Assembly (NCBI GenBank): GCA_947177015.1 | Contig: CAMWSV010000004.1 | Coordinates: forward strand, 1 to 32,019 | Length of the DNA: 32,019 nucleotides | Direction of reading: 5' to 3' | Origin: an uncultured Porphyromonadaceae bacterium | GTDB taxonomy: Bacteria > Bacteroidota > Bacteroidia > Bacteroidales > Muribaculaceae | Shown: positions 1-10,400 of the stretch, in pieces | How positions within the stretch are numbered: the first letter of the stretch is position 1 | How the letters are laid out: the number at the start of each line of letters is the position of its first letter | Translations under genes and position numbers: made by a program | The notes under the pieces: generated by a model | Told to the model about the DNA's origin: nothing | The model's database searches: none | Seen by the model: only the letters and a program-made list of their open reading frames with translations

Positions 1-10
1 AGATAACAAT

Positions 11-196
11 ATGAAATTAATACAGGATATTAAGGAATCTTATGATGAATTAGTCTATAAGGTTTCTTGGCCGACTCAGAAGCAACTTGTCAACAGTTCT
101 GTACTGGTTTTGATCGCTTCCATCATCATTGCAGTATTTATATGGGCGGTAGACAAGATCTTTGAGTTATTGATGCAATTCATTTACAGTTTATAA
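11..196 (+). CDS. secE: SecE, preprotein translocase subunit
   Basis: This is the small essential subunit of the SecYEG channel in the inner membrane, clamping SecY during protein export. The product is 61 aa, the usual length of the short single-span bacterial SecE. The cytoplasmic amphipathic part carries the conserved V-S-W-P-T motif (about residues 18-22), followed by one hydrophobic transmembrane segment at about residues 29-50. The start at 11 is an ATG in an A-rich context with no Shine-Dalgarno. nusG follows 21 nt downstream, the near-universal secE-nusG order, so both are probably on one transcript. The promoter and the customary upstream tRNA-Trp would lie left of the window and cannot be seen. 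Confidence 0.97.
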   Translation: MKLIQDIKESYDELVYKVSWPTQKQLVNSSVLVLIASIIIAVFIWAVDKIFELLMQFIYSL

Positions 197-217
197 TCTT
201 CTTAAAAGTAGATATTA

Positions 218-769
218 ATGTCAGGAGCAACTAATGAATGGTACGTTTTGCGTGCCATTTCCGGCAAAGAGGCTAAGGTGAAAGAGATATTGGATGCTCA
301 GATCAAGAACAGCAATCTTGGCCGTTATGTTTCACAGGTATTGATACCTACCGAGAAGGTTCTTACCACTCGCAATGGCAAGAAGGTTGTGAAGGAGCGT
401 GTGCTCTATTCCGGCTATGTGTTTATTCAGGCACGTCTCACCGGTGAAGTAGAGTATGAACTTCGTAACACAACTAATGTCATTGATTTTTTGCGCGGAC
501 GCGCTAAGGGTGCTAAACCTGAGGTGCTTCGCGAGGCAGAGGTGATGCGCATGATGGGACGTGCTGATGATATGCAGCAGCCCGTTGACGAGGCTCTCGC
601 CGAATATACGGTAGGTGAGTCTGTCAAGGTAATGACCGGTCCGTTCCAGGACTTCTCCGGAACTATCTGTGAAGTCAATACCGAGAAGCGCAAACTGAAA
701 GTGGAGGTCAAGATTTTTGGCCGTGGCACAGAACTCGAGTTGGATTATTCTCAAGTCGAGAAGGAATAA
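218..769 (+). CDS. nusG: NusG, transcription termination/antitermination factor
   Basis: NusG binds the RNA polymerase clamp, promotes processive elongation and couples transcription to translation or Rho. The product is 183 aa. The NGN domain (about 6-115) contains WYVLRAISGKE near the N-terminus and the core strand VLYSGYVFI (62-70). A KOW domain follows (about 131-183), with KVMTGPFQDFSGTI. Adjacency to secE and rplK marks it as the housekeeping NusG and not one of the UpxY-type specialised paralogues that Bacteroidales keep at capsule loci. It lies 21 nt after secE and 144 nt before rplK; that gap holds two hairpins. Confidence 0.97.
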   Translation: MSGATNEWYVLRAISGKEAKVKEILDAQIKNSNLGRYVSQVLIPTEKVLTTRNGKKVVKERVLYSGYVFIQARLTGEVEYELRNTTNVIDFLRGRAKGAKPEVLREAEVMRMMGRADDMQQPVDEALAEYTVGESVKVMTGPFQDFSGTICEVNTEKRKLKVEVKIFGRGTELELDYSQVEKE

Positions 770-789
770 GATTTTAATTTAGTGAAATA

Positions 790-817
790 CGGCAATCTAG
801 ATTAATTCGGATTGTCG
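790..817 (+). promoter_or_regulatory. Hairpin 1 in rplK leader
   Basis: The arms CGGCAATC (790-797) and GATTGTCG (810-817) can form 8 pairs with one G-U pair around a 12-nt loop. It lies directly after nusG. A short T-rich stretch follows (820-823), but this is too weak for a confident terminator. With the next hairpin it makes a structured leader before rplK-rplA. Confidence 0.45.
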
Positions 818-829
818 GCTTTTCATGCG

Positions 830-860
830 AAGTTAGGGATGATGTTACGCTCCCTTACTT
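830..860 (+). promoter_or_regulatory. Hairpin 2 in rplK leader (candidate L1 control site)
   Basis: AAGTTAGGGA (830-839) pairs with TCCCTTACTT (851-860), 9 of 10 positions with a single T-T mismatch, around an 11-nt loop. It ends 53 nt before the rplK ATG. In other bacteria ribosomal protein L1 represses rplKA by binding a leader that mimics its 23S rRNA site. Position and structure fit that role, but the L1-binding consensus was not demonstrated, so the assignment is inference. Confidence 0.45.
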
Positions 861-913
861 ACACAAATTGAGATTGGATTCATTTTCGCAAAATCAAATT
901 AAAAATCAGAACA

Positions 914-1357
914 ATGGCTAAAGAAATTGCTGGACAGATCAAATTGCAGATTAAAGGCGGTGCGGCCAATCCCTCGCCTCCGGTAGGACCTGCATTGGGT
1001 TCGAAGGGAATCAACATCATGGAATTTTGCAAGCAATTCAATGCCCGCACTCAGGATAAGGCCGGAAAGGTGCTCCCTGTAGTAATCACTTACTACTCGG
1101 ACAAGAGTTTCGACTTTATCGTAAAGACTCCGCCGGTAGCGGTGCAACTCAAGGAAGTTGCCAAACTCAAAAGCGGTTCTGCTCAGCCCAACCGTAACAA
1201 AGTTGCTGAGATCACCTGGGAGCAGGTAAAGACTATTGCAGAAGACAAGATGCCTGATTTGAACTGTTTTACTTTAGACGCGGCAATGCGCATGGTTGCC
1301 GGCACAGCCAGAAGCATGGGTATCACCGTAAAAGGGGCATTCCCTGAAAATAATTAA
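914..1357 (+). CDS. rplK: 50S ribosomal protein L11
   Basis: L11 binds the GTPase-associated region of 23S rRNA at the base of the L10-L12 stalk and is needed for factor-dependent GTP hydrolysis and, in stringent organisms, for ribosomal activation of RelA. The product is 147 aa, the normal length. The proline-rich N-terminal signature [20 protein letters not shown] (about 17-36) is intact, and the C-terminal rRNA-binding domain ends in [11 protein letters not shown]. The ATG at 914 is preceded by an A-rich stretch. rplA follows after only 15 nt, so the two are co-transcribed and probably co-regulated through the leader at 790-860. Confidence 0.98.
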   Translation: MAKEIAGQIKLQIKGGAANPSPPVGPALGSKGINIMEFCKQFNARTQDKAGKVLPVVITYYSDKSFDFIVKTPPVAVQLKEVAKLKSGSAQPNRNKVAEITWEQVKTIAEDKMPDLNCFTLDAAMRMVAGTARSMGITVKGAFPENN

Positions 1358-1372
1358 TAAACTTCAATTACA

Positions 1373-2068
1373 ATGGGAAAACTTACAAAGAATCAAAAGT
1401 TAGCATTGTCAAAGATTGAAGCGGGGAAGGCATACACGCTTACAGAGGCAGCAGAGAAAGTAAAGGAGATAACTTTTACCAAGTTTGATTCTTCTTTCGA
1501 TATCGATGTTCGTCTCGGCGTGGATCCCCGTAAGGCTGACCAGATGGTGCGCGGCGTAGTATCACTTCCTCACGGCACAGGCAAGCAGGTACGTGTACTC
1601 GTACTCTGTAACCCCGATGCTGAGGCGGCAGCCAAGGAAGCAGGTGCAGACTATGTTGGTCTTGACGAGTATCTCGAAAAGATAAAAGGTGGCTGGACCG
1701 ACGTAGACGTAATCATCACGCAGCCTTCAGTAATGGGTAAACTCGGTCCGTTGGGTCGTATTCTCGGTCCCCGTGGATTGATGCCTAACCCTAAGAGCGG
1801 CACAGTGACAATGGACGTTGCCAAGGCAGTAAAGGAAGTAAAACAAGGTAAGATCGACTTTAAGGTTGATAAGACCGGTATTGTACACGCTTCAATCGGT
1901 AAAGTATCATTCACTCCCGAGCAGATGCGCGAAAATGCCAAGGAATTCATCAACACTCTTTTGAAGTTGAAACCTGCTACAGCCAAGGGCACATATATTA
2001 AGAGCATTTATCTTTCAAGCACCATGAGCCCTGGTGTCAAAGTTGACACTAAGTCAGTGGCGGAATAA
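1373..2068 (+). CDS. rplA: 50S ribosomal protein L1
   Basis: L1 forms the mobile L1 stalk that interacts with E-site tRNA, and in many bacteria it is the translational repressor of its own rplK-rplA mRNA. The product is 231 aa, typical of the family. The two-domain fold is recognisable, with the highly conserved segment [19 protein letters not shown] (about 127-145) and a C-terminal part ending in [16 protein letters not shown]. It is 15 nt downstream of rplK and 25 nt upstream of rplJ. That short downstream gap leaves no room for a conventional L10 leader. Confidence 0.98.
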   Translation: MGKLTKNQKLALSKIEAGKAYTLTEAAEKVKEITFTKFDSSFDIDVRLGVDPRKADQMVRGVVSLPHGTGKQVRVLVLCNPDAEAAAKEAGADYVGLDEYLEKIKGGWTDVDVIITQPSVMGKLGPLGRILGPRGLMPNPKSGTVTMDVAKAVKEVKQGKIDFKVDKTGIVHASIGKVSFTPEQMRENAKEFINTLLKLKPATAKGTYIKSIYLSSTMSPGVKVDTKSVAE

Positions 2069-2093
2069 TCAATCCTAAACCGAAAGCAACGAC

Positions 2094-2612
2094 ATGAAAA
2101 AGGAAGATAAATCACTTATCATAGATATGATCGGTAATACGCTCGATGAATACTCTTGCGTATACCTCGTACAGACTGCAGGCCTCGATGCCGAGAAGAC
2201 AAGCGCTCTCCGCAGAGCGTGCTTCAAGGAAGACATCAAGATGCTTTGCGTTAAGAATACTCTTCTTAAGAAAGCATTTGAGCAGAGCGCTACAGATTAT
2301 TCCGAACTCTACGACCTCCTTCACGGAGAGACTACACTCCTTCTTAGCAACGTTGGTAATGCTCCTGCTAAACTTCTCAAGAAGTTCCGCGATAAGAAGG
2401 ATACACTCCCGATGCTCAAGGGCGCTTACGTAGAAGAAACATGCTACATTGGTGAGGAATCGTTGGAGACCCTTTCCAATATCAAGTCCAAGGCAGAACT
2501 CATCGCCGACGTTATCGCTCTTCTTCAGAGCCCGGCGAAGAACGTCATCAGTGGCCTTCAGAGTGGTGCTACAAAATTGCATGGCATCCTGGAGACACTC
2601 TCCAACAAGTAA
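2094..2612 (+). CDS. rplJ: 50S ribosomal protein L10
   Basis: L10 anchors the L7/L12 dimers of the ribosomal stalk to 23S rRNA next to L11. The product is 172 aa. The N-terminal RNA-binding domain begins MKKEDKSLIIDMIGNTLDEY and contains the conserved KNTLLKKAFE stretch. The C-terminal helix that binds L12 dimers ends in GILETLSNK. It sits 25 nt after rplA and 38 nt before rplL, the standard order. In E. coli and Bacillus an L10(L12)4 complex represses a long leader before rplJ. No such leader fits here, so autoregulation, if any, must act on a site inside rplA or elsewhere. Confidence 0.97.
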   Translation: MKKEDKSLIIDMIGNTLDEYSCVYLVQTAGLDAEKTSALRRACFKEDIKMLCVKNTLLKKAFEQSATDYSELYDLLHGETTLLLSNVGNAPAKLLKKFRDKKDTLPMLKGAYVEETCYIGEESLETLSNIKSKAELIADVIALLQSPAKNVISGLQSGATKLHGILETLSNK

Positions 2613-2650
2613 AACTCATCATTTAAAAAAACGTAAAAAACTATACAACA

Positions 2651-3025
2651 ATGGCAGATTTGAAAGCATTTGCAGAACAGCTTGTTAACTTGACCGTAAA
2701 GGAAGTAAACGAACTTGCTCAGATTTTGAAGGAAGAATATGGCATCGAACCCGCCGCTGCTGCAGTAGCAGTTGCAGCAGGTCCCGCAGCAGGCGCTGCA
2801 GCCGCTGAGGAAAAGTCTGAATTCGACGTAGTCCTCAAAGCCGCTGGTGCAAGCAAACTCGCTGTAGTTAAACTCGTTAAGGAACTCACCGGTCTCGGTC
2901 TTAAGGAAGCAAAAGAACTCGTTGATAACGCTCCCAGCAACATCAAGGAAGGTCTTCCCAAGGCTGACGCTGAAGGTCTCAAGAAGCAACTCGAAGAGGC
3001 TGGCGCTGAGGTTGAACTCAAATAA
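2651..3025 (+). CDS. rplL: 50S ribosomal protein L7/L12
   Basis: L7/L12 is the multi-copy acidic stalk protein that recruits translation factors. The product is 124 aa. The layout is textbook: an N-terminal dimerisation domain (about 1-33), a flexible alanine-rich hinge (about 36-54), and the C-terminal factor-binding domain (about 57-124) with [20 protein letters not shown] and a final EAGAEVELK. The ATG at 2651 follows an A-rich stretch. A strong intrinsic terminator starts 25 nt after the stop codon, so this gene closes the ribosomal-protein half of the cluster. Confidence 0.98.
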   Translation: MADLKAFAEQLVNLTVKEVNELAQILKEEYGIEPAAAAVAVAAGPAAGAAAAEEKSEFDVVLKAAGASKLAVVKLVKELTGLGLKEAKELVDNAPSNIKEGLPKADAEGLKKQLEEAGAEVELK

Positions 3026-3049
3026 TATAACCTTTCGCCCAAGAAATTT

Positions 3050-3097
3050 GGTTAAGATCCCCGCGGGTTTTCCCGCGTGGGATTCTTAACCTTTTTT
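3050..3097 (+). terminator. Intrinsic terminator after rplL
   Basis: A long GC-rich stem runs from GGTTAAGA at 3050 through CGCGGG (3062-3067), a TTTT loop, CCCGCG (3072-3077) and TCTTAACC ending at 3091, with two single-base bulges. Six T residues follow (3092-3097). This looks like a full-strength Rho-independent terminator or strong attenuator between the ribosomal-protein genes and rpoBC. Confidence 0.9.
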
Positions 3098-3546
3098 CTC
3101 ATATAATATATCCTGTATATCTTTAGTAGGGTATTCGGATATATTGAATATTATCGGATATTATTCATGTTAATTTTCTGATATATTAATTATATCTTAT
3201 ATTATTCATATTAATATTCGTAAATGGTCTCCTCAAAATTCTTCTCCCTCAGGTAATCTTTCTTATGCGGCTCCCCATTTGGGAGTGTGCGTCAGGGAGG
3301 TGGCCCATCAAAGAAACACAGTTTTATTCGTGACTCCAACAGATATCGATTTTAAATATTTGATTTATTTATTTAACCTTCGATAACAATAGCAGGCACG
3401 GATATTGTTGTGTCAATAAAGCCATAGAGGACCGGTTTTGTCATCTCAGACGGAATTCATACATCTCGGCTACTGCTGAAAATTTATCTTTTAATTAGTC
3501 GAGTGGCAATAATCGGCATATAGAATCAATAATAATTCTAACCCAA
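3098..3546 (+). other. Long AT-rich rplL-rpoB intergenic region / rpoB leader
   Basis: About 450 nt without a recognisable gene lies between the rplL terminator and the rpoB ATG. It contains two near-identical 21-bp direct repeats (3158-3178 and 3199-3219, 19 of 21 matches, 41 bp apart). It also has a small CTCCC-loop-GGGAG hairpin (3271-3285) and an AT-rich distal part. Since a terminator precedes it, rpoBC expression needs a promoter here or read-through. The best promoter-like pair is TTTG (3437-3440), 19 nt, then TACATCTC (3460-3467), a poor match to the consensus. No tRNA or small ORF was convincing. Confidence 0.5.
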
Positions 3547-6500
3547 ATGTCTGTAAATTTAACCGAAAAACCGCGTGTAAATTTTGCATCTGTCAAAAAC
3601 CCGCTCCCTTTCCCGGATTTCCTTGATGTGCAGTTGAAGTCGTTTCGCGATTTCCTGCAACTCGACACACCCCCGGAGAATCGTAAGAACGAGGGACTCT
3701 ATAAAGTATTTGCAGAGAATTTCCCCATCGCGGATACACGCAATAATTTTGTGCTTGAGTTTCTTGATTATTATATCGACCCCCCGAGATATTCCATCGA
3801 GGAGTGTCTCCGCAGAGGTCTCACATACAGTGTGCCACTTAAGGCTAAACTGAAACTCTACTGCACAGACCCCGACCATGAGGATTTCGATACGACTATT
3901 CAGGACGTATATCTCGGTCCGATCCCATATATGACTGATCAGGGCACTTTCATCATCAATGGTGCCGAGCGTGTCGTGGTATCTCAGTTGCACCGTTCGC
4001 CGGGTGTATTTTTCGGTCAGAGCGTTCATGCCAACGGTACGAAACTTTATTCCGCTCGTATCATTCCCTTCCGCGGAAGTTGGATCGAGTTCGCTACAGA
4101 CATCAATAACTGTATGTATGCCTACATTGACCGTAAGAAGAAACTCCCCGTGACTACTCTTCTGCGCGCTATCGGGCTTGAGTCGGATAAGGATATCCTG
4201 CAGATATTCGATCTCGCCGAGGAAGTGGAGGCTACAGAATCAAATCTGAAAAAATACGTAGGCAGAAAACTTGCTGCGCGTGTGCTCAATACATGGCAGG
4301 AGGATATCGTGGATCCGGATACCGGTGAAATGGAGTCGCTCGTACGCACGGAGATTATCGTGGAGCGTGGCAGCGAACTCACTGAGGATATGATCTCCGC
4401 TATCGTGGCAAGCAAGACCAAGACTATTATTCTCGAAAAGGAGAATGTCTCTGCCAACGATTATAATATTATCTTCAATACCCTGCAGAAGGATCCTGCC
4501 AACAATGAGACTGAGGCAGTGCTCTACATCTATCGTCAACTCCGTAATGCGGAGGCTCCGGATGAGATGTCGGCTCGCGAGGTGATCCAGAACCTTTTCT
4601 TCTCTGACAAGCGTTATGACTTGGGTGAAGTGGGTCGCTATCGTATCAACAAGAAACTCGATCTCAATATCCCGGAGGATGTGAAGGTTTTGACTCGTGA
4701 AGATATTGTGTCGATCATTAAATATCTCATCGGTCTGATCAACTCCAAGAGTGAGGTCGATGATATCGACCACTTGTCAAACCGCCGTGTGCGCACCGTC
4801 GGGGAGCAACTATACAATCAGTTCGGGGTAGGCCTGTCGCGTATGGCCCGTACTATCCGCGAGCGCATGAATGTGCGTGATAATGAGGTGTTCACTCCGA
4901 TTGATCTTATCAATGCCAAGACTATTTCGAGTGTGATCAACACATTCTTCGGCACCAACGCATTGTCACAGTTCATGGATCAGACCAACCCGTTGGCTGA
5001 GATCACTCACAAGCGTCGTATGTCGGCTCTCGGCCCCGGCGGTCTCTCGCGTGAGCGCGCGGGCTTCGAGGTTCGAGACGTGCACTATACTCACTATGGT
5101 CGTCTTTGTCCTATCGAGACACCTGAAGGTCCGAACATCGGTCTGATATCTTCACTTTGCGTATACGCTAAGATCAATTCACTCGGCTTTATCGAGACTC
5201 CCTATCGCAAGGTAGAGAACGGTAAGGTAGATCTTGATAATAATGACGTGGTTTATCTCACCGCCGAAATTGAGGAGGGCAAGATGATCGCGCAGGGTAA
5301 TGCTCCCGTTAATGACGACGGCACATTCATCAATCAGAGGATTAAGGCGCGTCTCGATGCGGACTTCCCGATTGTGGCTCCCGGCGAGGTAGAACTCATG
5401 GATGTGGCTCCGATCCAGATTGCATCAATCGCTGCATCTCTGATTCCTTTCCTCGAACATGATGACGCTAACCGTGCGTTGATGGGATCTAACATGATGC
5501 GTCAGGCAGTGCCTCTCTTGCGCAGTGAGGCTCCGATCGTGGGCACAGGCATCGAGGGGCAGTTGATCCGCGATTCACGCACTCAGATCATGGCTGAGGG
5601 GAGCGGTGTAATCGAGTATGTTGACGCTACAGTAATACGTATCCGTTACGACAGAACCGAAGATGAAGAATTCGTAAGTTTCGAACCTGCCGTTAAGGAA
5701 TATCATATACCTAAGTTCCGCCGCACCAACCAGGGCACTACTATCGACCTGCGTCCTATATGCAATGTAGGCCAGCGTGTGGAGAAAGATGACATCCTCA
5801 CCGAAGGTTATTCTACCGAGAAGGGTGAATTGGCGCTCGGTCGCAACCTTAAAGTGGCGTTCATGCCCTGGAAGGGTTACAATTATGAGGATGCTATCGT
5901 GCTCAACGAGAGAATGGTCAAGGAGGATATCCTGACTTCAGTTCACGTTGACGAATATACTCTCGAAGTGCGCGAGACAAAGCGCGGTATGGAGGAGTTG
6001 ACCTCCGACATCCCTAATGTGAGCGAGGAAGCCACTAAGGATCTCGACGAAAGAGGTATTATCCGAGTAGGCGCTCACGTGGTGCCGGGCGACATCATGA
6101 TCGGTAAGATCACACCTAAGGGTGAATCTGATCCCACTCCGGAAGAAAAACTTCTGCGTGCCATCTTCGGTGATAAGGCAGGCGATGTGAAGGATGCTTC
6201 GCTGAAGGCTACTCCGTCGCTGAAGGGTGTGGTAATCGGAACGAACCTTTTCTCACGTGCCATAAAGAAGAAAAGTTCGAAAAAGAGTGCGAATGCCCAA
6301 CTCCCGATGCTCGATGAAGAGTACGAGGAGAAGCAGAGCGAACTTATGGCTCTTCTCGTCAACAAACTCTCTACCCTGCTTAAGGGTATGAAGTCTGAGG
6401 GCGTCAAGGACTTTATCGGAGCCGACATCGTGGCTAAGGGTGAGAGATTCGATGACGTGGCTTTCGCTACGATCGATTTCGAAACAGTAAATCTCTCTGG

Positions 6501-7362
6501 CTGGACTGCCGATGAGCGCATCAATAAGATGATTTCACAGTTGATCACCAATTATCTGCGTAAATCTAAAGAGATCGACAGCGAATTGCGTCGCAAGAAA
6601 TTCGATATCACCATCGGCGACGAACTACCCTCCGGCATCATGCAGATGGCGAAGGTATATATTGCCAAGAAGCGTAAGATCGGTGTAGGTGACAAGATGG
6701 CAGGTCGTCACGGTAACAAGGGTATCGTATCGCGCGTTGTTCGCCAGGAGGATATGCCCTTCCTTGAGGATGGCACTCCTGTAGATATCGTGTTGAACCC
6801 GCTGGGTGTGCCTTCACGAATGAACCTGGGTCAGATTTTCGAGACTGTACTCGGATGGGCAGGTCGCGAGTTGGGCGAGAAGTTCGCTACTCCGATTTTC
6901 GACGGTGCCTCGCTTGATGATATCAATGCATGGACAGACAAGGCAGGTGTGCCTCGCTTCGGTAAGACCTACCTCTATGACGGAGGCACCGGCGATCGCT
7001 TTGACCAGCCTGCTACAGTAGGTGTGATCTATATGCTTAAACTGGGTCACATGGTTGAGGATAAGATGCACGCGCGTTCTATCGGTCCTTACTCACTGAT
7101 TACTCAGCAGCCTCTCGGCGGTAAAGCCCAGTTCGGTGGTCAGCGTTTCGGTGAGATGGAGGTTTGGGCGCTCGAAGCGTTCGGCGCCAGCCACATCCTG
7201 CAGGAGATCCTTACTATCAAGAGTGACGATGTAGTAGGCCGTAGCAAGGCATACGAGGCTATCGTCAAGGGTGATGCAATGCCTAATCCCGGTATCCCCG
7301 AATCTCTCAATGTGCTTCTGCACGAACTTCGCGGTCTGGGTCTCAGCATAACTCTGGATTAA
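3547..7362 (+). CDS. rpoB: DNA-directed RNA polymerase subunit beta
   Basis: RpoB is the large beta subunit of RNA polymerase, forming half of the catalytic cleft. The product is 1271 aa and full length. The N-terminus ([19 protein letters not shown]) matches the Bacteroides type. The rifampicin-binding cluster [20 protein letters not shown] begins at residue 473. The Asp, His and Ser positions often mutated in resistance (E. coli 516, 526, 531) correspond to Asp478, His488 and Ser493 and are wild type. The conserved [12 protein letters not shown] is at 1048-1059 and the C-terminal clamp segment ends in [14 protein letters not shown]. rpoC follows after a 124-nt structured spacer. Confidence 0.99.
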   Translation: MSVNLTEKPRVNFASVKNPLPFPDFLDVQLKSFRDFLQLDTPPENRKNEGLYKVFAENFPIADTRNNFVLEFLDYYIDPPRYSIEECLRRGLTYSVPLKAKLKLYCTDPDHEDFDTTIQDVYLGPIPYMTDQGTFIINGAERVVVSQLHRSPGVFFGQSVHANGTKLYSARIIPFRGSWIEFATDINNCMYAYIDRKKKLPVTTLLRAIGLESDKDILQIFDLAEEVEATESNLKKYVGRKLAARVLNTWQEDIVDPDTGEMESLVRTEIIVERGSELTEDMISAIVASKTKTIILEKENVSANDYNIIFNTLQKDPANNETEAVLYIYRQLRNAEAPDEMSAREVIQNLFFSDKRYDLGEVGRYRINKKLDLNIPEDVKVLTREDIVSIIKYLIGLINSKSEVDDIDHLSNRRVRTVGEQLYNQFGVGLSRMARTIRERMNVRDNEVFTPIDLINAKTISSVINTFFGTNALSQFMDQTNPLAEITHKRRMSALGPGGLSRERAGFEVRDVHYTHYGRLCPIETPEGPNIGLISSLCVYAKINSLGFIETPYRKVENGKVDLDNNDVVYLTAEIEEGKMIAQGNAPVNDDGTFINQRIKARLDADFPIVAPGEVELMDVAPIQIASIAASLIPFLEHDDANRALMGSNMMRQAVPLLRSEAPIVGTGIEGQLIRDSRTQIMAEGSGVIEYVDATVIRIRYDRTEDEEFVSFEPAVKEYHIPKFRRTNQGTTIDLRPICNVGQRVEKDDILTEGYSTEKGELALGRNLKVAFMPWKGYNYEDAIVLNERMVKEDILTSVHVDEYTLEVRETKRGMEELTSDIPNVSEEATKDLDERGIIRVGAHVVPGDIMIGKITPKGESDPTPEEKLLRAIFGDKAGDVKDASLKATPSLKGVVIGTNLFSRAIKKKSSKKSANAQLPMLDEEYEEKQSELMALLVNKLSTLLKGMKSEGVKDFIGADIVAKGERFDDVAFATIDFETVNLSGWTADERINKMISQLITNYLRKSKEIDSELRRKKFDITIGDELPSGIMQMAKVYIAKKRKIGVGDKMAGRHGNKGIVSRVVRQEDMPFLEDGTPVDIVLNPLGVPSRMNLGQIFETVLGWAGRELGEKFATPIFDGASLDDINAWTDKAGVPRFGKTYLYDGGTGDRFDQPATVGVIYMLKLGHMVEDKMHARSIGPYSLITQQPLGGKAQFGGQRFGEMEVWALEAFGASHILQEILTIKSDDVVGRSKAYEAIVKGDAMPNPGIPESLNVLLHELRGLGLSITLD

Positions 7363-7402
7363 TCCGTACCTTTTCAGGCAAACGCTATATATAAGCGAAG
7401 TC

Positions 7403-7420
7403 TTAATCAGACAAGATTAA
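7403..7420 (+). other. Small stem-loop in rpoB-rpoC spacer
   Basis: TTAATC (7403-7408) and GATTAA (7415-7420) are exact inverted repeats around a 6-nt loop. The stem is weak and AT-rich. It sits just upstream of the much stronger hairpin at 7428-7469 and may be part of the same structured spacer. Confidence 0.35.
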
Positions 7421-7427
7421 AATTTCA

Positions 7428-7469
7428 TGAAGCGCTCTCCGGAGGAAGATACTCCGGAGAGAGGCTTCA
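7428..7469 (+). promoter_or_regulatory. Strong stem-loop directly before rpoC start
   Basis: CTCTCCGGAG (7435-7444) and CTCCGGAGAG (7452-7461) are a perfect 10-bp inverted repeat around a 7-nt loop. TGAAGC (7428-7433) and GCTTCA (7464-7469) extend the stem by 6 bp across a 1x2 internal loop. There is no T-run, so it is not an intrinsic terminator. It ends 17 nt before the rpoC ATG at 7487. An RNase processing site or a control on rpoC translation would fit; neither is proven. Confidence 0.7.
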
Positions 7470-7486
7470 AAAATCAAGATTCAAAT

Positions 7487-10400
7487 ATGGCTTTTAGAAG
7501 AGACAATAAAATAAAGAGCAATTTCACAAAAATCACCATCGGTCTTGCTTCTCCCGAAGAAATCAAGGAGAAGTCAAGCGGCGAGGTGCTTAAGCCGGAG
7601 ACGATCAACTATCGTACGTATAAGCCCGAGCGCGACGGTCTGTTCTGCGAAAAGATTTTCGGTCCGGTGAAGGATTATGAATGTCATTGCGGCAAATATA
7701 AGCGTATCCGCTACAAAGGTATCGTCTGCGACCGTTGCGGTGTGGAAGTTACCGAGAAGAAGGTGCGTCGTGAGCGCATGGGCCACATCGAACTCGTGGT
7801 GCAGGTGGCGCATATCTGGTATTTCCGTTCGCTTCCCAATAAGATCGGTTATCTGCTCGGTCTCCCCTCGAAGAAACTCGATGCGGTGATCTATTACGAG
7901 CGTTACGTAGTGCTCAACCCGGGCAACGTGATGATCAAGGATGCTAAGGGTAAGGAAGTACCCCTCCAGAAACTCGACCTCCTCACGGAGGAAGAGTACA
8001 TGGATATCGTAGATCGTCTGCCTAAGGATAATGACCTTCTTGACGATAACGATCCCAACAAGTTCGTTGCCAAGATGGGTGCTGAGGCTATCTATGATCT
8101 CCTTAAGGATATCGACCTCAAGAAACTGGCTGCCAACCTGCGTGAAATCGCCAATACCGATGGATCTCAGCAACGCAAGACTGAGGCTCTGAAGCGTCTG
8201 CAGGTAGTAAATTCATTCCTTGCATCCGCAGACCGCAACAAGCCCGAATGGATGATCCTGAAGGCTGTGCCGGTTATTCCGCCGGAATTGCGTCCGCTCG
8301 TGCCTCTGGATGGCGGCAGATTCGCTACTTCCGACCTCAATGACCTCTATCGCCGCGTAATCATACGTAATAACCGTCTGAAACGTCTTATCGACATTCA
8401 GGCTCCCGAAGTGATTCTCCGCAACGAGAAGCGTCTTCTCCAGGAGGCTGTGGACTCACTGCTCGACAACAGCCGTAAGTCTTCTGCCGTGAAGAGCGAT
8501 GTAAACCGTCCGCTGAAGTCGCTTTCCGATTCTCTGAAAGGTAAAGCCGGACGTTTCCGTCAGAATCTTCTCGGTAAGCGTGTCGACTACTCAGCGCGTT
8601 CGGTAATCGTAGTAGGTCCGGAACTCAAGATGCATGAATGCGGTATCCCGAAACTCATGGCTGCAGAATTGTACAAGCCTTTCGTGATCCGTAAACTAAT
8701 AGAGCGCGGTATTGTTAAGACCGTGAAGAGCGCAAAGAAGATCGTAGACCGTAAGGAACCCGTGGTATGGGATATCCTCGAACACGTCATGAAGGGTCAC
8801 CCGGTACTTCTCAACCGTGCTCCGACACTTCACCGTCTCGGTATTCAGGCGTTCCAGCCCAAGATGATCGAGGGTAAGGCAATCCAGTTGCACCCGTTGG
8901 CATGTACGGCGTTCAACGCCGACTTCGACGGTGACCAGATGGCGGTGCACCTTCCGCTCGGCAATGAGGCTATCCTTGAGGCTCAGATGCTGATGCTCGG
9001 TGCGCACAACATTCTTAACCCTGCAAACGGTGCGCCTATCACCGTGCCTTCTCAGGATATGGTGCTCGGTCTGTATTATATCACCAAACTCCGTAAGGGC
9101 ACTAAGGGCGAAGGCACCGTATTCTACGGTCCGGAAGAGGCTGAAATCGCCTACAATGAAGGTAAGGTTTCGCTTCACGCTCCCGTATCGGTATATGTAG
9201 ATGATATCGACGAAAACGGACATCCCGTCAAGGTGCTCAAGGAGAATACATCTGTAGGCCGCGTACTCTTCAATCAGTACGTGCCCAAGGAGATCGGCTA
9301 CGTAAATGAGATTATATCCAAGAAGTCTCTGCGCACCATCATCTCCGACGTGATCAAGGCTTGCGGTGTGACTCGTTCGGCTCAGTTCCTCGATGATATC
9401 AAGAACCTCGGTTACCGCATGGCATTCCGCGGAGGGTTGAGTTTTAACCTCGGCGACGTCATCATCCCGAAGGAGAAAGAGGAATACGTGGCAGAAGGTC
9501 ATGCTCAGGTAGAAGAAATCATGAACAACTACCAGATGGGTTTCATCACCGCTCAGGACCGTTACAATCAGGTGATCGACGTTTGGACCAATGTCAACAA
9601 GCGTCTCGCCGACACTCTGATGAAGCAGATGCAGGAAGACCAGCAGGGCTTCAACTCAGTATATATGATGCTTGACTCAGGTGCCCGTGGTTCTAAAGAC
9701 CAGATCCGTCAGTTGTCGGGTATGCGTGGTCTTATGGCAAAACCGCAGAAGGCAGGTGCCGAGGGTGGTCAGATCATTGAGAACCCGATTCTTGCAAACT
9801 TTAAGGAGGGTCTGTCGGTGTTGGAGTACTTTATCTCCACTCACGGTGCGCGTAAGGGTCTTGCGGATACCGCGTTGAAGACAGCCGACGCCGGATATCT
9901 GACACGTCGTCTTGTAGACGTTGCTCACGACGTCATCATCCACGAAGAGGACTGCGGCACACTCCGTGGCCTCGTATGCAAGGAGATCAAGAACAACGAG
10001 GAAGTTGTGGCAAGCCTCAGCGAGCGAATCCTCGGCAGAGTATCAGTGCATGACGTGGTGGACCCCTACACTCAGGAGATTATCGTTCGCGCCGGTGAGG
10101 AAATCACAGAGGCTGCCTGCGAGAAGATCGAGAAGAGTCCCATCGAAGCAGTTGAGATCCGTTCGGTACTCACCTGCGAATCCAAGAAGGGTGTATGTGC
10201 CAAGTGCTATGGCCGCAACCTCTCTACTCACCGCATGGTGCAGAAGGGTGAGGCTGTAGGTGTAATCGCGGCGCAATCTATCGGTGAGCCGGGTACTCAG
10301 TTGACACTCCGTACGTTCCACGTCGGTGGTGTGGCAGGTAACGTTGCCGCCGTTAAGGATGTCACAGCACGCCACAACGGTAAACTTGAAATTGATGAAT

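Noticed and set aside
3359-3391. TTTG plus TAACAATA as a promoter for rpoB
   Set aside because: The -7 part lacks the TTTG half, with a 21-nt spacer; it is too weak to call.
7427-7486. Twenty-codon upstream extension of rpoC from the ATG at 7427
   Set aside because: RpoC homologues begin at MAFR, and the extension is mostly the stem-loop at 7428-7469. The ATG at 7487 was preferred.
8696-9502. A 268-codon antisense frame within rpoC
   Set aside because: It overlaps the conserved catalytic region of rpoC and has no recognisable protein features.
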